Assembly: GCA_021772615.1 (NCBI GenBank)
Contig: JAJFLQ010000062.1
Location: forward strand, 1-64,000
Reading direction: 5' to 3'
Source: Verrucomicrobiota bacterium
GTDB taxonomy: Bacteria > Verrucomicrobiota > Lentisphaeria > JABSQK01 > JAJFLO01
Length of the DNA: 64,000 nucleotides
The notes beneath the pieces are model-generated. The model was not told the DNA's origin. It saw only the letters and a list, made by a program, of their open reading frames with translations, and made no database searches. Both the position numbers and the translations under genes were made by a program. Numbering within the stretch: position 1 is the first letter of the stretch; each line of letters starts with the position of its first letter. Below, in pieces: positions 44,588-52,818 of the stretch.

Positions 44588-46680
44588 TCACTGAGAAACC
44601 GGCACTGGATTATCGCAGATACACGCAAAATAGATCGGAATTTTCTGGATGGGCAACGGTGGTTGAGTCTGAGACGACGCGAGAGCAATTGCTGCGGGAA
44701 AACGCTGAATTACGCGCAAGACTATCTGCGATAAAAGTAACACAGCGCGCTGCACCGTTTTCTATTGATAGCGAAGAGCTATACCGAACTGTTGCAAACG
44801 ATGCGTTCGATAACGATACGCTCGGTATCATGATCTTCGACAAGGCAATGAGGCTGGTTTGGTGCAATCGCGCTGCGGAGTGTTTTTTCGGGATTCGGCT
44901 CGCGGCCCTGATTGGAGTATCGCAAGATGCCGTGCTCTCTGAAAGTATTCTGCCGTGCTTTGCCGGGGGGGCGCCGACCTTCACTGTGGCTATGACTGCT
45001 GATTTGGCTGATGGAGTGGCGTCATCTCCATGTCGATTGTGTATCACAGATGGCGATTGTCGCCGATCCCGTACAGTGCAGTGCTGGACCCGACGTATTG
45101 CCGGAGGGATGTATGCAGGGGGGCGAATCGATCACTACGCCGACATTGGCGACGATGCGGCAGTCCGTGCTGATTCGAATGAACTGCACGATGCGGCGGT
45201 GTTGTTAATACGAAATGCCGCTGATATTATAGTTGCTACAAACGTCGACGAAATTATCATAGTATTTAATCCTGCAGCGTCAGCTGCGTTCGGATATAGG
45301 CGGGATGAAGTTGTTGGAAAGAAACTTTCCCGTTTGTTCGAAAACCCGGCTGAAGGGCGGATTGTCCGCGAGATCGTCGAAATCGAAGGCGTATACTCTG
45401 GTGACGTCACGTTTCGAAGAAAATCGGGTCTGGCATTTTCTGCACGGCTTGCGGCTTCATTGCTGTGTGATTCTAACGGAAAAAAAGTCGGTTACATGGG
45501 CATTTCTGCCGATATTTCGAAGACTCGGAAGCTCGAAGAGGAAATACTGCGTGTAAAGCGTCTCGATTTAATCGGTAATCTCGCCGCCGGTATCGCCCAC
45601 GATTTTAACAACCTGCTTACAGGTGTGATCGGCAATATTTCTCTCGCCAAGATGCAAACGGATCAGTCGGGGCGGTTACACGATTTGCTAAGTCGCGCAG
45701 AGAGCGCCTCGGAAGAAGCACAACATCTCACTCGGCAGCTGCTTACATTTTCAAACGGCGGAGCCCCTGTTACCGAGGTCGTTGCGCCTGCTGTTGTTGT
45801 CCGCGAAACCGTGTCGATCGCAGTCAATGGCGGCGGCAGAGTTGACTTTGACCTCGCGGAGGACCTCTGGGGGATCAGGGTAGATAGGGAACAGATCGTG
45901 CAGGCGATCCAGAATCTCGTGATGAATGCGCACCAGGCTATGCCCGATGGAGGCGTCATCGGAATTCGTGCCGAGAACGTTTCGATTGATAGCAGTTCTT
46001 CGCTTCCGATCAAACGCGGTAACTATGTGCGAATTTCGGTGAGTGACACCGGCATCGGCATTCCCAAGGACCTGCAGGACCGTGTCTTCGAACCCTTTTT
46101 TACGACGAAACAGAAAGGAAGCGGTCTTGGTCTGGCGACGGCGTTTTCGATCTTAAATCAGCATGATGGTTTGATCGCTGTGGAGTCGGAACTTGGTGAA
46201 GGGGCAACGTTTACAATGTTTCTGCCGGCTGAAGTGCATGGTCTTGATGACGTGTCACTAGAAACCACCGACAGCACTGAAGACTCGCTGACCCGCAACG
46301 ATCGAATCTTGATCATGGACGACGATGAGATTGTGCGATTGGTGGCAGGTGAAATGTTGAAAGAGTCGGGTTTCACTGTGGATTTTGCTCATGACGGAGA
46401 GGAAGCACTGGATTTGTACCAGAAAGCAGACACGCAAGGTGAGCGATTTGGTCTGGTGATTCTCGACCTGACGGTGCCGGCTGGACTTGGCGGCAAAGAT
46501 ACAATCGATAGATTAAGGCAGCTGGACCCCGACGTAACCGCGATTGTTTCGAGCGGTTACAATCAGGATCCGATTATGGCGAATTACGAGAAATATGGAT
46601 TCAAGGGCGTCATCTCGAAGCCATACCGCGCCTCGGAATTGGTGGCAGTCGTTCAGAATACTCTACAGAAATCCGGCTAA
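44578..46680 (+). CDS. PAS-domain hybrid histidine kinase with C-terminal receiver
   Basis: The 700-residue protein has no membrane helix and is cytoplasmic. A coiled coil near 33-55 precedes a degenerate PAS domain (about 75-190) and a second PAS (about 210-320; VFNPAASAAFGYRRDEVVGK). The kinase core has the H-box LAAGIAHDFNNLLTGVIGNI with the phospho-accepting His near 341, N-box NLVMNAHQAMP, DTGIGIPKDL and GSGLGLATA. The receiver (about 575-695) has DDDEIVRL and the acceptor Asp in LVILDLTVP. The AHDFNN class often acts with stand-alone receivers. A single-domain response regulator lies convergent, overlapping by four bases. The start may be GTG 44659 rather than 44578. Confidence 0.88.
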   Translation: MLEFTEKPALDYRRYTQNRSEFSGWATVVESETTREQLLRENAELRARLSAIKVTQRAAPFSIDSEELYRTVANDAFDNDTLGIMIFDKAMRLVWCNRAAECFFGIRLAALIGVSQDAVLSESILPCFAGGAPTFTVAMTADLADGVASSPCRLCITDGDCRRSRTVQCWTRRIAGGMYAGGRIDHYADIGDDAAVRADSNELHDAAVLLIRNAADIIVATNVDEIIIVFNPAASAAFGYRRDEVVGKKLSRLFENPAEGRIVREIVEIEGVYSGDVTFRRKSGLAFSARLAASLLCDSNGKKVGYMGISADISKTRKLEEEILRVKRLDLIGNLAAGIAHDFNNLLTGVIGNISLAKMQTDQSGRLHDLLSRAESASEEAQHLTRQLLTFSNGGAPVTEVVAPAVVVRETVSIAVNGGGRVDFDLAEDLWGIRVDREQIVQAIQNLVMNAHQAMPDGGVIGIRAENVSIDSSSSLPIKRGNYVRISVSDTGIGIPKDLQDRVFEPFFTTKQKGSGLGLATAFSILNQHDGLIAVESELGEGATFTMFLPAEVHGLDDVSLETTDSTEDSLTRNDRILIMDDDEIVRLVAGEMLKESGFTVDFAHDGEEALDLYQKADTQGERFGLVILDLTVPAGLGGKDTIDRLRQLDPDVTAIVSSGYNQDPIMANYEKYGFKGVISKPYRASELVAVVQNTLQKSG

Positions 46681-47138
46681 ATCGCGATAGTCGCGCCACA
46701 ATGGCGGACGCCCTTCTTCTCCTCGTGATCTTGTCCGTTAACGTTACACAAGAACGATATGTCGTCGTCAGCCATGGTGAGGATTCGGTTCACCATGTCG
46801 ATCAGATCGTCGCCGGTGAACGGTTTGATCAAAAGGCCCTCCGCGCCTAATTCGCGTGAGCTGGAGCGGAGCGTTGCAGTGTCAAACAGACCCGCTCCGG
46901 TCATCACAATGAGTTTGATTTCGACGAATTCACGGCTTATGTCGCTGACGATATCAAAGCCGTTCTTGTCGGGAAGAACGATATCCGTGATCACAAGATC
47001 TGGCATACAATGCCGAATCAGTTCCATTGCTGAATTAAAGTCCACCGCGACATCAACCTTATACCCGGCTATTGCAAGATAATCGCGCACGACGTGCAGA
47101 ATTTGCGGTTCATCATCGATTACGAGAATGTGTTTCAT
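46677..47138 (-). CDS. Single-domain response regulator (CheY-like)
   Basis: The 153-residue protein is a receiver domain only: ILVIDDEPQILHVVRDYL with the acidic pair, LVITDIVLPDKNGFD with the acceptor Asp, the switch Thr in IVMTGAG and the conserved Lys in LIKPFTGDDL. A 30-residue tail with no DNA-binding domain follows. It may receive phosphate from the convergent hybrid kinase, whose stop codon it overlaps by four bases; the output partner is unknown. Confidence 0.9.
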   Translation of the reverse strand: MKHILVIDDEPQILHVVRDYLAIAGYKVDVAVDFNSAMELIRHCMPDLVITDIVLPDKNGFDIVSDISREFVEIKLIVMTGAGLFDTATLRSSSRELGAEGLLIKPFTGDDLIDMVNRILTMADDDISFLCNVNGQDHEEKKGVRHCGATIAI

Positions 47139-47448
47139 GGCATTTTAGCAGATTTACTTTAAAATTGGCCGATTCACTGTTTGGTATTGTGAATTGGATT
47201 GAAGCCGGGTACCAATGTCCGGAGTTATTTCTCGCAAGAGTGAGTGTACGACACACCGCAGGTGTTGCGTTGTGCGTCGTCACCAAGATCTGCGGTGGAT
47301 GGTTAGTGAACGTTTACTCGCATAATATGTGCCATGGAATGAATTCGCGTATTGTGTAAGCATGAGTATATGATGTCTCCGATCGCTTTTTTATATAGTC
47401 ACCAAACACAACACGTGATGCGGTGATGCCAACTTGAAGGGAATTAAT
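47139..47448. other. Divergent intergenic region between response regulator and tpx
   Basis: No gene or recognisable regulatory element was found. The segment must hold promoters for both flanking genes. An AT-rich stretch (47387-47398, TTTTTTATATAG) about 50 bases before the tpx ATG could contain a -10 element, but no well-spaced -35 is visible. Confidence 0.4.
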
Positions 47449-47967
47449 ATGAGCAGATCAGTCACGCTGAAGGGTAGCGTTTTGGTATTGGACGGAACAG
47501 AGTTGGGGGTCGGTGACAAGGCGCCGAATGCCTGCCTACGCAGTGACCTTGTATCCGATTTTGAACTCGACAGCCTGCATGGCAATATCCGAGTATTCAG
47601 TGTGGTGCCGTCACTTGACACAACGGTATGCGCGGTACAAACACGACGTTTCAATACCGAGGTAGACAGTCTTTCAGGCGCTAAGGTTGTAACGATAAGT
47701 TGCGATTTGCCAGTTGCAATGTCGCGATTTTGCGGTGCGGAAGGTATCGATCCGGATAGAATGCTCACCCTCAGTGATCACAAGTACCTTGCATTCGGCA
47801 AGGCCTACGGAACATTGCTTCCGGACCTGCGAATTCTTTGCCGGGCTGTATTTGTTGTCGACTGCGACGGTATTGTCCAATGGGCCGAGTATGTTCCGGA
47901 ATTATCGGAACACCCTGATTACGACGGCATAGTGAAGTGTCTCGCCTGTTTGGATTGCCCGCGATAA
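47449..47967 (+). CDS. tpx: Thiol peroxidase (Tpx-type peroxiredoxin)
   Basis: The 172-residue protein is a Tpx with the peroxidatic Cys61 in SVVPSLDTTVCAVQTRRFN and the resolving Cys95 in SRFCGAEGI, the same positions as in E. coli Tpx. It reduces hydrogen peroxide and alkyl hydroperoxides using thioredoxin. ATG 47449 has AAGGGA about 6 bases upstream. C-terminal cysteines (CLACLDC) are an extra feature, absent from most Tpx proteins, and might bind metal or add a redox step (inference). Confidence 0.93.
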   Translation: MSRSVTLKGSVLVLDGTELGVGDKAPNACLRSDLVSDFELDSLHGNIRVFSVVPSLDTTVCAVQTRRFNTEVDSLSGAKVVTISCDLPVAMSRFCGAEGIDPDRMLTLSDHKYLAFGKAYGTLLPDLRILCRAVFVVDCDGIVQWAEYVPELSEHPDYDGIVKCLACLDCPR

Positions 47968-48103
47968 GCGATACTCGGCAGCCATGTAGAAAATGGCGGT
48001 GGGATTGTCGGCTCTTATTGCCAATGCGAAATGAGTATAGCCGCAATAGCTCCGTATTGTCTGGTCGAGTCAACAATGTATTGCGCACGAGGACACATTG
48101 ACG

Positions 48104-48565
48104 TCATGGAGCCGTCGGCTTGAGCTTTTTGAATTTTTCGACCTCAATAGTATGATCCGAGAGACGGGTTCCCAAGTACATTATTTTTCCTTTGAAAAGT
48201 ATATTGTCACCTTTTTCATAGGAGTTGACCTTTTCTTCATCGGACTTTCGAAGCTTGAGCTTCACATCGGCGACTAAGCCGTCGGATGGTTCCATCTTCA
48301 CGCGTATGACCTTTTCGGCGAACATTCGGTTGCCTTCTAGCGCCGGGTCCTTCAATACTTCGCCGACCGTGCCGCGCCACATAATAGACTTCCCTTTAAT
48401 TTTCTCGAAATTTCCTTCCCTGCTATCGTTACCTGCACCGCATGCAGCATGATATTTCTTCCATGAGAACGCTTTCTTTTTAGTTGCCGACTTCTGGGTT
48501 TGTGACATTGCTACAGGTACGGCGAAGGTCAAAAAGAGGATCAGCCAACGATTGATGTTTTTCAT
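48104..48565 (-). CDS. Exported small protein, possible OB-fold, unknown function
   Basis: The 153-residue product starts MKNINRWLILFLTFAVPVAM, a signal peptide with likely cleavage after about residue 20. The mature part has alternating beta-rich blocks (IKGKSIMWRGTVGEVL, VADVKLKLRK, KGDNILFKGKIMYLG) that suggest an OB-like barrel. ATG 48565 was chosen over a longer frame because it gives the signal peptide. A hairpin (48618-48637) lies upstream. It ends convergent to tpx. Function unknown. Confidence 0.65.
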   Translation of the reverse strand: MKNINRWLILFLTFAVPVAMSQTQKSATKKKAFSWKKYHAACGAGNDSREGNFEKIKGKSIMWRGTVGEVLKDPALEGNRMFAEKVIRVKMEPSDGLVADVKLKLRKSDEEKVNSYEKGDNILFKGKIMYLGTRLSDHTIEVEKFKKLKPTAP

Positions 48566-48617
48566 ATGCGCACGGCTCCAGATTGAATGATTGGCGGTAA
48601 CTTTGTCGGGTAATACT

Positions 48618-48637
48618 ATAACCCGTTTTCGGGTTAT
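48618..48637 (-). terminator. Hairpin downstream of the cNMP-domain gene pair
   Basis: ATAACCCG and CGGGTTAT form a perfect 8-base-pair stem around a four-base loop. It lies 20 bases after the stop of the second cNMP-domain gene and before the exported-protein gene on the same strand. No long U-run follows, so termination efficiency is uncertain; it could equally be an operator or RNA-stability element. Confidence 0.45.
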
Positions 48638-48656
48638 CGCCCCCTTTGATGGATCG

Positions 48657-49115
48657 CTAGACATAAAAATCCATCAATTTCATCCGTGTATTCATCAATC
48701 TGTATGTAATCACCGCGGTTATTCGCTTTACAACATCGAAGCCGAGTTCGTAATTGGATTCGAATTCTTGTCGCAGGCATGCGCCGTCAAACAATAAGAC
48801 CGATGTAGATTCCAAAGCGAGTGCGTCGAATTGCCATTTGTATGGCGGAATAAGCCAGGACCAGCCGAGAATATCGCCACCTTCGAGTGTTTGAATATTG
48901 ATTGGTCCCTTATCGCCGGCATCGATTTCAACGGCGACGCGACCGCATTTTATGATGTAAAAGGTATTTGCCGGTTCACCCGCGGTGAGGATAAAATGGC
49001 CTTTCTTGAATGTGATATTTGATGCGCAACGGACGATCACGTCCAGATGCTGGTCCGTTATGTCTTCAAAGAACGGTTGCGACTTAACGATGTATTTCAT
49101 ATCTTGAGTTGTCAT
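48657..49115 (-). CDS. cNMP-binding-domain-like protein without effector domain (second of pair)
   Basis: The 152-residue protein is one jelly-roll cNMP-type domain: FFEDITDQHLDVIVRCASN, ITFKKGHFILTAGEPANTFY, and then DILGWSWLIPPYKWQFDALA in place of the phosphate-binding cassette. The usual Gly-Glu and Arg are missing, so cAMP or cGMP binding is doubtful. No helix-turn-helix is present. ATG 49115 was chosen because it makes the protein the same length as its tandem paralogue and leaves a GGGA site 8 bases upstream. Likely a small sensor or adaptor; target unknown. Confidence 0.8.
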   Translation of the reverse strand: MTTQDMKYIVKSQPFFEDITDQHLDVIVRCASNITFKKGHFILTAGEPANTFYIIKCGRVAVEIDAGDKGPINIQTLEGGDILGWSWLIPPYKWQFDALALESTSVLLFDGACLRQEFESNYELGFDVVKRITAVITYRLMNTRMKLMDFYV

Positions 49116-49131
49116 GACTGTTGTCCCGGAT

Positions 49132-49590
49132 TCAGTTGACATAGTTTTTTGCATATACATTGCGCGTTCGGACAAGCCGTTCCGCAGCCAATTGCGTCAT
49201 CCTGATGGCCATGTTGTAGCCGAATGCGGCATCCTGTTCACAACATTCGCGGAGTGATCTGCCGTCGAAACGGACCGCCGTTATCGGCGTTGCCGCTTCG
49301 CCTGAATACACCCATTGGTACGGCGGAAGCAACCATGACCAGCCGACGACGGCGCCGGCTTCAACACGGTCGATTTCGACGAATCCGGCGTCGCCGGCGT
49401 ATGTCTGGATTGCAAGCAGGCCTTCTGTGATAACGTAAAATGTTACTGCCGGTTTACCGGCATAAAACAAATAGTCGTGTGTCAGGCATGTCTGCATGAC
49501 GGCACAATCCGCAAGGACTTCCACATGTGCTTCGCTTAGCCCTGTAAAGATCGGGGTCCTGCGAATCACGTTTTCTATGGCTTTTTCCAT
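49132..49590 (-). CDS. cNMP-binding-domain-like protein without effector domain (first of pair)
   Basis: This 152-residue paralogue has IENVIRRTPIFTGLSEAHVE, FYAGKPAVTFYVITEGLLAI and VVGWSWLLPPYQWVYSGEAA. Like its neighbour it has the GWSW-L-PPY-W signature instead of a canonical phosphate-binding cassette and lacks an output domain. AGAAGGA lies about 6 bases before the ATG. A short inverted repeat (CAGCAT and ATGCTG, 49637-49653) upstream might be an operator. The two genes form an operon with a 16-base gap. Confidence 0.82.
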   Translation of the reverse strand: MEKAIENVIRRTPIFTGLSEAHVEVLADCAVMQTCLTHDYLFYAGKPAVTFYVITEGLLAIQTYAGDAGFVEIDRVEAGAVVGWSWLLPPYQWVYSGEAATPITAVRFDGRSLRECCEQDAAFGYNMAIRMTQLAAERLVRTRNVYAKNYVN

Positions 49591-50006
49591 AATCGATTTC
49601 CTTCTTGATTCACGGGGATTGATAATGAAATGTCTGCAGCATTACTTATGCTGAAAATCTCTGCTGTTGTGTAACGCGTTTAACACCAATTTACTGCGGA
49701 TGAAAAATGCGGTCCCAAGGTTGGTGGCTGCGCAGGGCTATCCGATTTCGGATGCCCTGATGAAATCCCCATCGGATGGTTTGGAATTTGCTTCGGACTG
49801 CCCGATAGTAGCTGCGTAGCGAGCGGGAGTGCGAGTGTTGCGTCGCCGCGGGACGATCATTCGCATTCGGAGGTACATAATGGGTAGGGCCTTTATAGAT
49901 GTAAACGTGTTCGAAGTCGCTGTAGTTTGCGGCCTCGTGCGGCCTCGTGCTGCCACCCTATCCTGATTCCTCCATCTAAATCCGAAGCCAAATTTTGGAA
50001 TGCAAA
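49591..50006. other. Intergenic region upstream of cNMP-like pair
   Basis: No gene is convincing here. It holds a 6-bp inverted repeat (49637-49642 with 49648-49653) in the likely promoter region of the minus-strand pair, and a perfect tandem 10-mer (GGCCTCGTGC twice, 49931-49950). A minus-strand frame at 50175-49738 is open but Arg/Thr-rich and overlaps the better plus-strand gene, so it was not called. Confidence 0.45.
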
Positions 50007-50573
50007 ATGTTTCACCGTCGGAAATATGATCAGCTAACGAGGTTGGTAAATGTGCCGTCGCCATCCTGCTCGTTGTCGATGCCATTGGTGGTAAGCGATG
50101 ACAGTGCCCTTGTTTTCGCGTACTACATTCACGACGCTGCGGAGTCATCCAGCACACGTCGAATCGAAACCACAAAGACTGTGAATGCGACGGCTCTTGG
50201 CGGCGACGTTGCGGTGGTTCAATTCCTTGCTTTTACTGCGTATCGCATGTACCCGCTGTGCCTGTCGCGCGATGTGTCAGAGCGTACGGTAATAGAATCG
50301 TTCAGTGTTTATCGTGTCGATCAGTCACGATGGATTAAGAAGCTGCAAGAATCGGACAGTACCGCTGCGCAAGCTGGACAGTCGACAATGCCGGCATCGT
50401 CACGGCATTTTTTGTTCACACTGAACGCTGTTGCGATGGAATGTGTTGCGCAGGATTTTGAGCTGACCGTCGAGCCCGGTCCGATCTCCGCAGTGCTGCC
50501 GCGCATTGTTTCATCGTTTGTCTGGTACAGTGAAAATCCCGGTTTGCCGGCGTCCGGATCGGATGACCGCTAG
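50007..50573 (+). CDS. Protein of unknown function
   Basis: The 188-residue product has no signal peptide or membrane segment. It appears to be an alpha/beta protein with strands at LVVSDDSALVFAYYIHD, GDVAVVQFLAFTAYRMYPLC and HFLFTLNAVAMECVAQDFEL. I do not recognise the family. ATG 50007 was chosen over TTG 49995 because TGGA lies about 7 bases upstream. Regular codon use and a good start favour a real gene. It precedes the CgeB-like gene by 62 bases. Confidence 0.55.
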   Translation: MFHRRKYDQLTRLVNVPSPSCSLSMPLVVSDDSALVFAYYIHDAAESSSTRRIETTKTVNATALGGDVAVVQFLAFTAYRMYPLCLSRDVSERTVIESFSVYRVDQSRWIKKLQESDSTAAQAGQSTMPASSRHFLFTLNAVAMECVAQDFELTVEPGPISAVLPRIVSSFVWYSENPGLPASGSDDR

Positions 50574-50635
50574 CGTGACAACGTCCGTCCGTTTGTGACG
50601 ACGTGTCGGGGGGCCTTGTCCGGATTCGCATAACT

Positions 50636-51973
50636 ATGAGGATACTGACTTATACTGCTGTAGGCACTGTGGCGCCCTACACGTTGCAGGATATTCATGC
50701 CGCAGTGAATCAGCTGGGATTCGATGTTTTCGTGCAAGATATTGCCGCCGTCAATAATACCGTCGCGATTATCGACGGAGTGGTCGATGTGCAGCCCGAT
50801 ATTGTACTTACACTCGACACGATCGGAATCGATCCGCTTCTGCTCGCGGCAGCAGATCCGAATTTGAAGATCATATCCTGGTTCTACGACAATCCGCTCA
50901 TTTTCCTCCAGGACCGCTATGCCCGCGACCTGGTGGTGTCCTACACATATATTGCCGACCGTTACTTTATATACTCGTGGGACCGTGCGTATATTGAGGC
51001 CATCGGAAAAATCGGATTCAATTTTGCCGATTACATGCCATACGGTACGAATCCGGCTGTCTATCACCCGCTGCATGTCAGGTCCTACACCTACGACGTG
51101 TCGTTCGTGGGCACATACACGGAACACCGCGCTCAGGTAATTTGCTCTGTGGCGGACGCGGGATTCGGCGTAGATGTATTTGGTGACGTCCGTTGGGGTA
51201 GCCTGTCCCATGCAGGGATCCGGTTTCATGGCATGGCCGACAACCGCCGGGATTGTCCAGTCGTTTACCGCGAATCCAGGATCAACCTCAACATCACCAA
51301 CGCCCAGCTGCTAACGTCACTACCGGTCAGGATTTTTGATGTTATGTCCAGCGGCGGTTTCGTCCTCACGGATTATCGAGATGATCTGGAAAGGATGTTT
51401 GACATCGGAAATGACCTCGTCGTCTACCTGGACACAAGGGATTTGTGTGACAAGATTCGGGCTTACCTTGCTGACGAAACCGAGAGAGAGCGTATTGCCG
51501 CCACCGGCATGAACAAGGTGCGGCGGGATTACACGTGCAGGCAACGTGTCTCCGAAATGATCACCGATGTTGCCAACACGAAGATAGGGGGAAACAGACG
51601 GCCGCTGCCGGCACGCGAGGGATGCTATGCGTTGTGGGTGGTTGGCTTAAGTTATTTGAAATTTGGCCGATTCGCGGAAGCCGCGGCGCGGTTTAATGCC
51701 ATTCTTGAGCTGGCGCCAACTCAGGCCGACGCCCTGCTTTGCCTCGCGGTTACGGCAAGTCATTCACGAAATATGGAATTATTGGACTATTGTATGGCTG
51801 TATTGACGCGACTAGACTCGGGCTATCGATATTTGGGTGAACAATTGACTGCCGCGGCAGTTTCGGGCGAAAAGGTGCAATTGTGGGATCACTTGTACCA
51901 TGACGCATTGAAGTCGGCGTTGGGAGTCGATGGGTTTGTGCCTGGCTGGGCACCGACGGTTTACCAGGGATAA
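50636..51973 (+). CDS. CgeB-like glycosyltransferase with C-terminal TPR-like helices
   Basis: The 445-residue protein resembles the CgeB/spore-coat glycosyltransferase group: MRILTYTAVGTVAPYTLQDI at the start, IISWFYDNPLIFLQ, YMPYGTNPAVYHPL, VSFVGTYTEHRAQVI, the donor-site INLNITNAQLLTSLPVRIFD, and MSSGGFVLTDYRDDLERMFD. Residues about 335-390 form TPR-like helices (LSYLKFGRFAEAAARFNAIL). It probably adds sugar to a protein or glycan in the cytoplasm. ATG 50636 gives the standard N-terminus, though its ribosome-binding site is weak. Confidence 0.8.
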   Translation: MRILTYTAVGTVAPYTLQDIHAAVNQLGFDVFVQDIAAVNNTVAIIDGVVDVQPDIVLTLDTIGIDPLLLAAADPNLKIISWFYDNPLIFLQDRYARDLVVSYTYIADRYFIYSWDRAYIEAIGKIGFNFADYMPYGTNPAVYHPLHVRSYTYDVSFVGTYTEHRAQVICSVADAGFGVDVFGDVRWGSLSHAGIRFHGMADNRRDCPVVYRESRINLNITNAQLLTSLPVRIFDVMSSGGFVLTDYRDDLERMFDIGNDLVVYLDTRDLCDKIRAYLADETERERIAATGMNKVRRDYTCRQRVSEMITDVANTKIGGNRRPLPAREGCYALWVVGLSYLKFGRFAEAAARFNAILELAPTQADALLCLAVTASHSRNMELLDYCMAVLTRLDSGYRYLGEQLTAAAVSGEKVQLWDHLYHDALKSALGVDGFVPGWAPTVYQG

Positions 51974-52060
51974 TGACGATCTGGGAACTCTCGTGCAGCA
52001 CATGCATCTAACGATCAGACTGCTGGACTACGTTAACAACCAACCACAAGGGCACCAATC

Positions 52061-52576
52061 ATGAAAAAAAAACTGACCCTCGTTGCGATTATCGCAACAT
52101 CATCTCTAATGTATGCCGGGCCTGCCTGTTGCGGCTCCGGAGCAACCAAGGCCGCATCATCCTCTGATTCAAAAAAGACCGCTGTGGCGTCCGCATCAAC
52201 AGCAGCTAGCGCGGAGACATGCTCAATCGCGGATCTTTCGGCCTGCTTCAGCAGCGGAAAGAAATTGTCAACGGATCAGTTAAAGGCGCTCGTCGACGCC
52301 AAGGCAGACATTGTGCTCGTCGACGCCCGCACCGCGGAGTGGGACGACGGCCGGCGAATCGCGAAGGCGCATAATCTGACGCCGAAGAGCGCTGAGGCAG
52401 ATGTGGCCGGCACACTGGCAGACAAAGATGCTTATATCGTAACATATTGCGGGGGGCCGAAGTGTCCGCTCAGTCATAACATGGCCGCGCGCCTCAAGGG
52501 ACTCGGCTATACCAACGTTTTGGTCTATCCAGAGGGTATCGACGGCTGGACTATGGCCGGTTTCGAAGTGAATTAG
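52061..52576 (+). CDS. Exported rhodanese-like protein
   Basis: The 171-residue protein has a signal peptide (MKKKLTLVAIIATSSLMYAG), a Ser/Ala-rich linker (about 25-55) and a rhodanese domain: LVDAKADIVLVDARTAEWDD, the active-site loop TYCGGPKCPLSHNMA with Cys130 and Cys135, and GLGYTNVLVYPEGIDGW. It could shuttle sulfur or reduce thiols in the periplasm. A Cys pair near the signal-peptide end (PACCGSG) might allow lipid attachment, but no clean lipobox is seen. Confidence 0.88.
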   Translation: MKKKLTLVAIIATSSLMYAGPACCGSGATKAASSSDSKKTAVASASTAASAETCSIADLSACFSSGKKLSTDQLKALVDAKADIVLVDARTAEWDDGRRIAKAHNLTPKSAEADVAGTLADKDAYIVTYCGGPKCPLSHNMAARLKGLGYTNVLVYPEGIDGWTMAGFEVN

Positions 52577-52818
52577 CGAATCGCCCTAAAGTCGGCGCAT
52601 TCTATTCGATTATGCATCATATTCGGCTTCGATTCGTAACGCAATGCCCCCGATTTTTCACGGTTCTCGCTACGATCCCCAAAGTCCGACAGGCTGTTAA
52701 CCGCGTTGATTCATTTCACGCCGATGCAATTCTGTTGCGTTCCGGCCATTCTTGAGATTCAAAGGGTGATTGAGTTTCGCCCGATTCCACTCTAGTTTAG
52801 CGGCCGGAGATTCGACCT

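Noticed and set aside
49931..49950. Tandem 10-base repeat as a possible CRISPR or integration repeat
   Set aside because: Only two copies, directly adjacent with no spacer; probably a simple slippage duplication.
49738..50175. Minus-strand frame of 145 codons
   Set aside because: Arg/Thr/Ser-rich with no motif, and it overlaps the plus-strand gene at 50007, which has a better start site.
52770..52798. TTGAGT and TAGTTT with 17-base spacing as a promoter for the ankyrin gene
   Set aside because: The predicted transcript would start at or after the likely ribosome-binding site before ATG 52819, so the match is probably chance.
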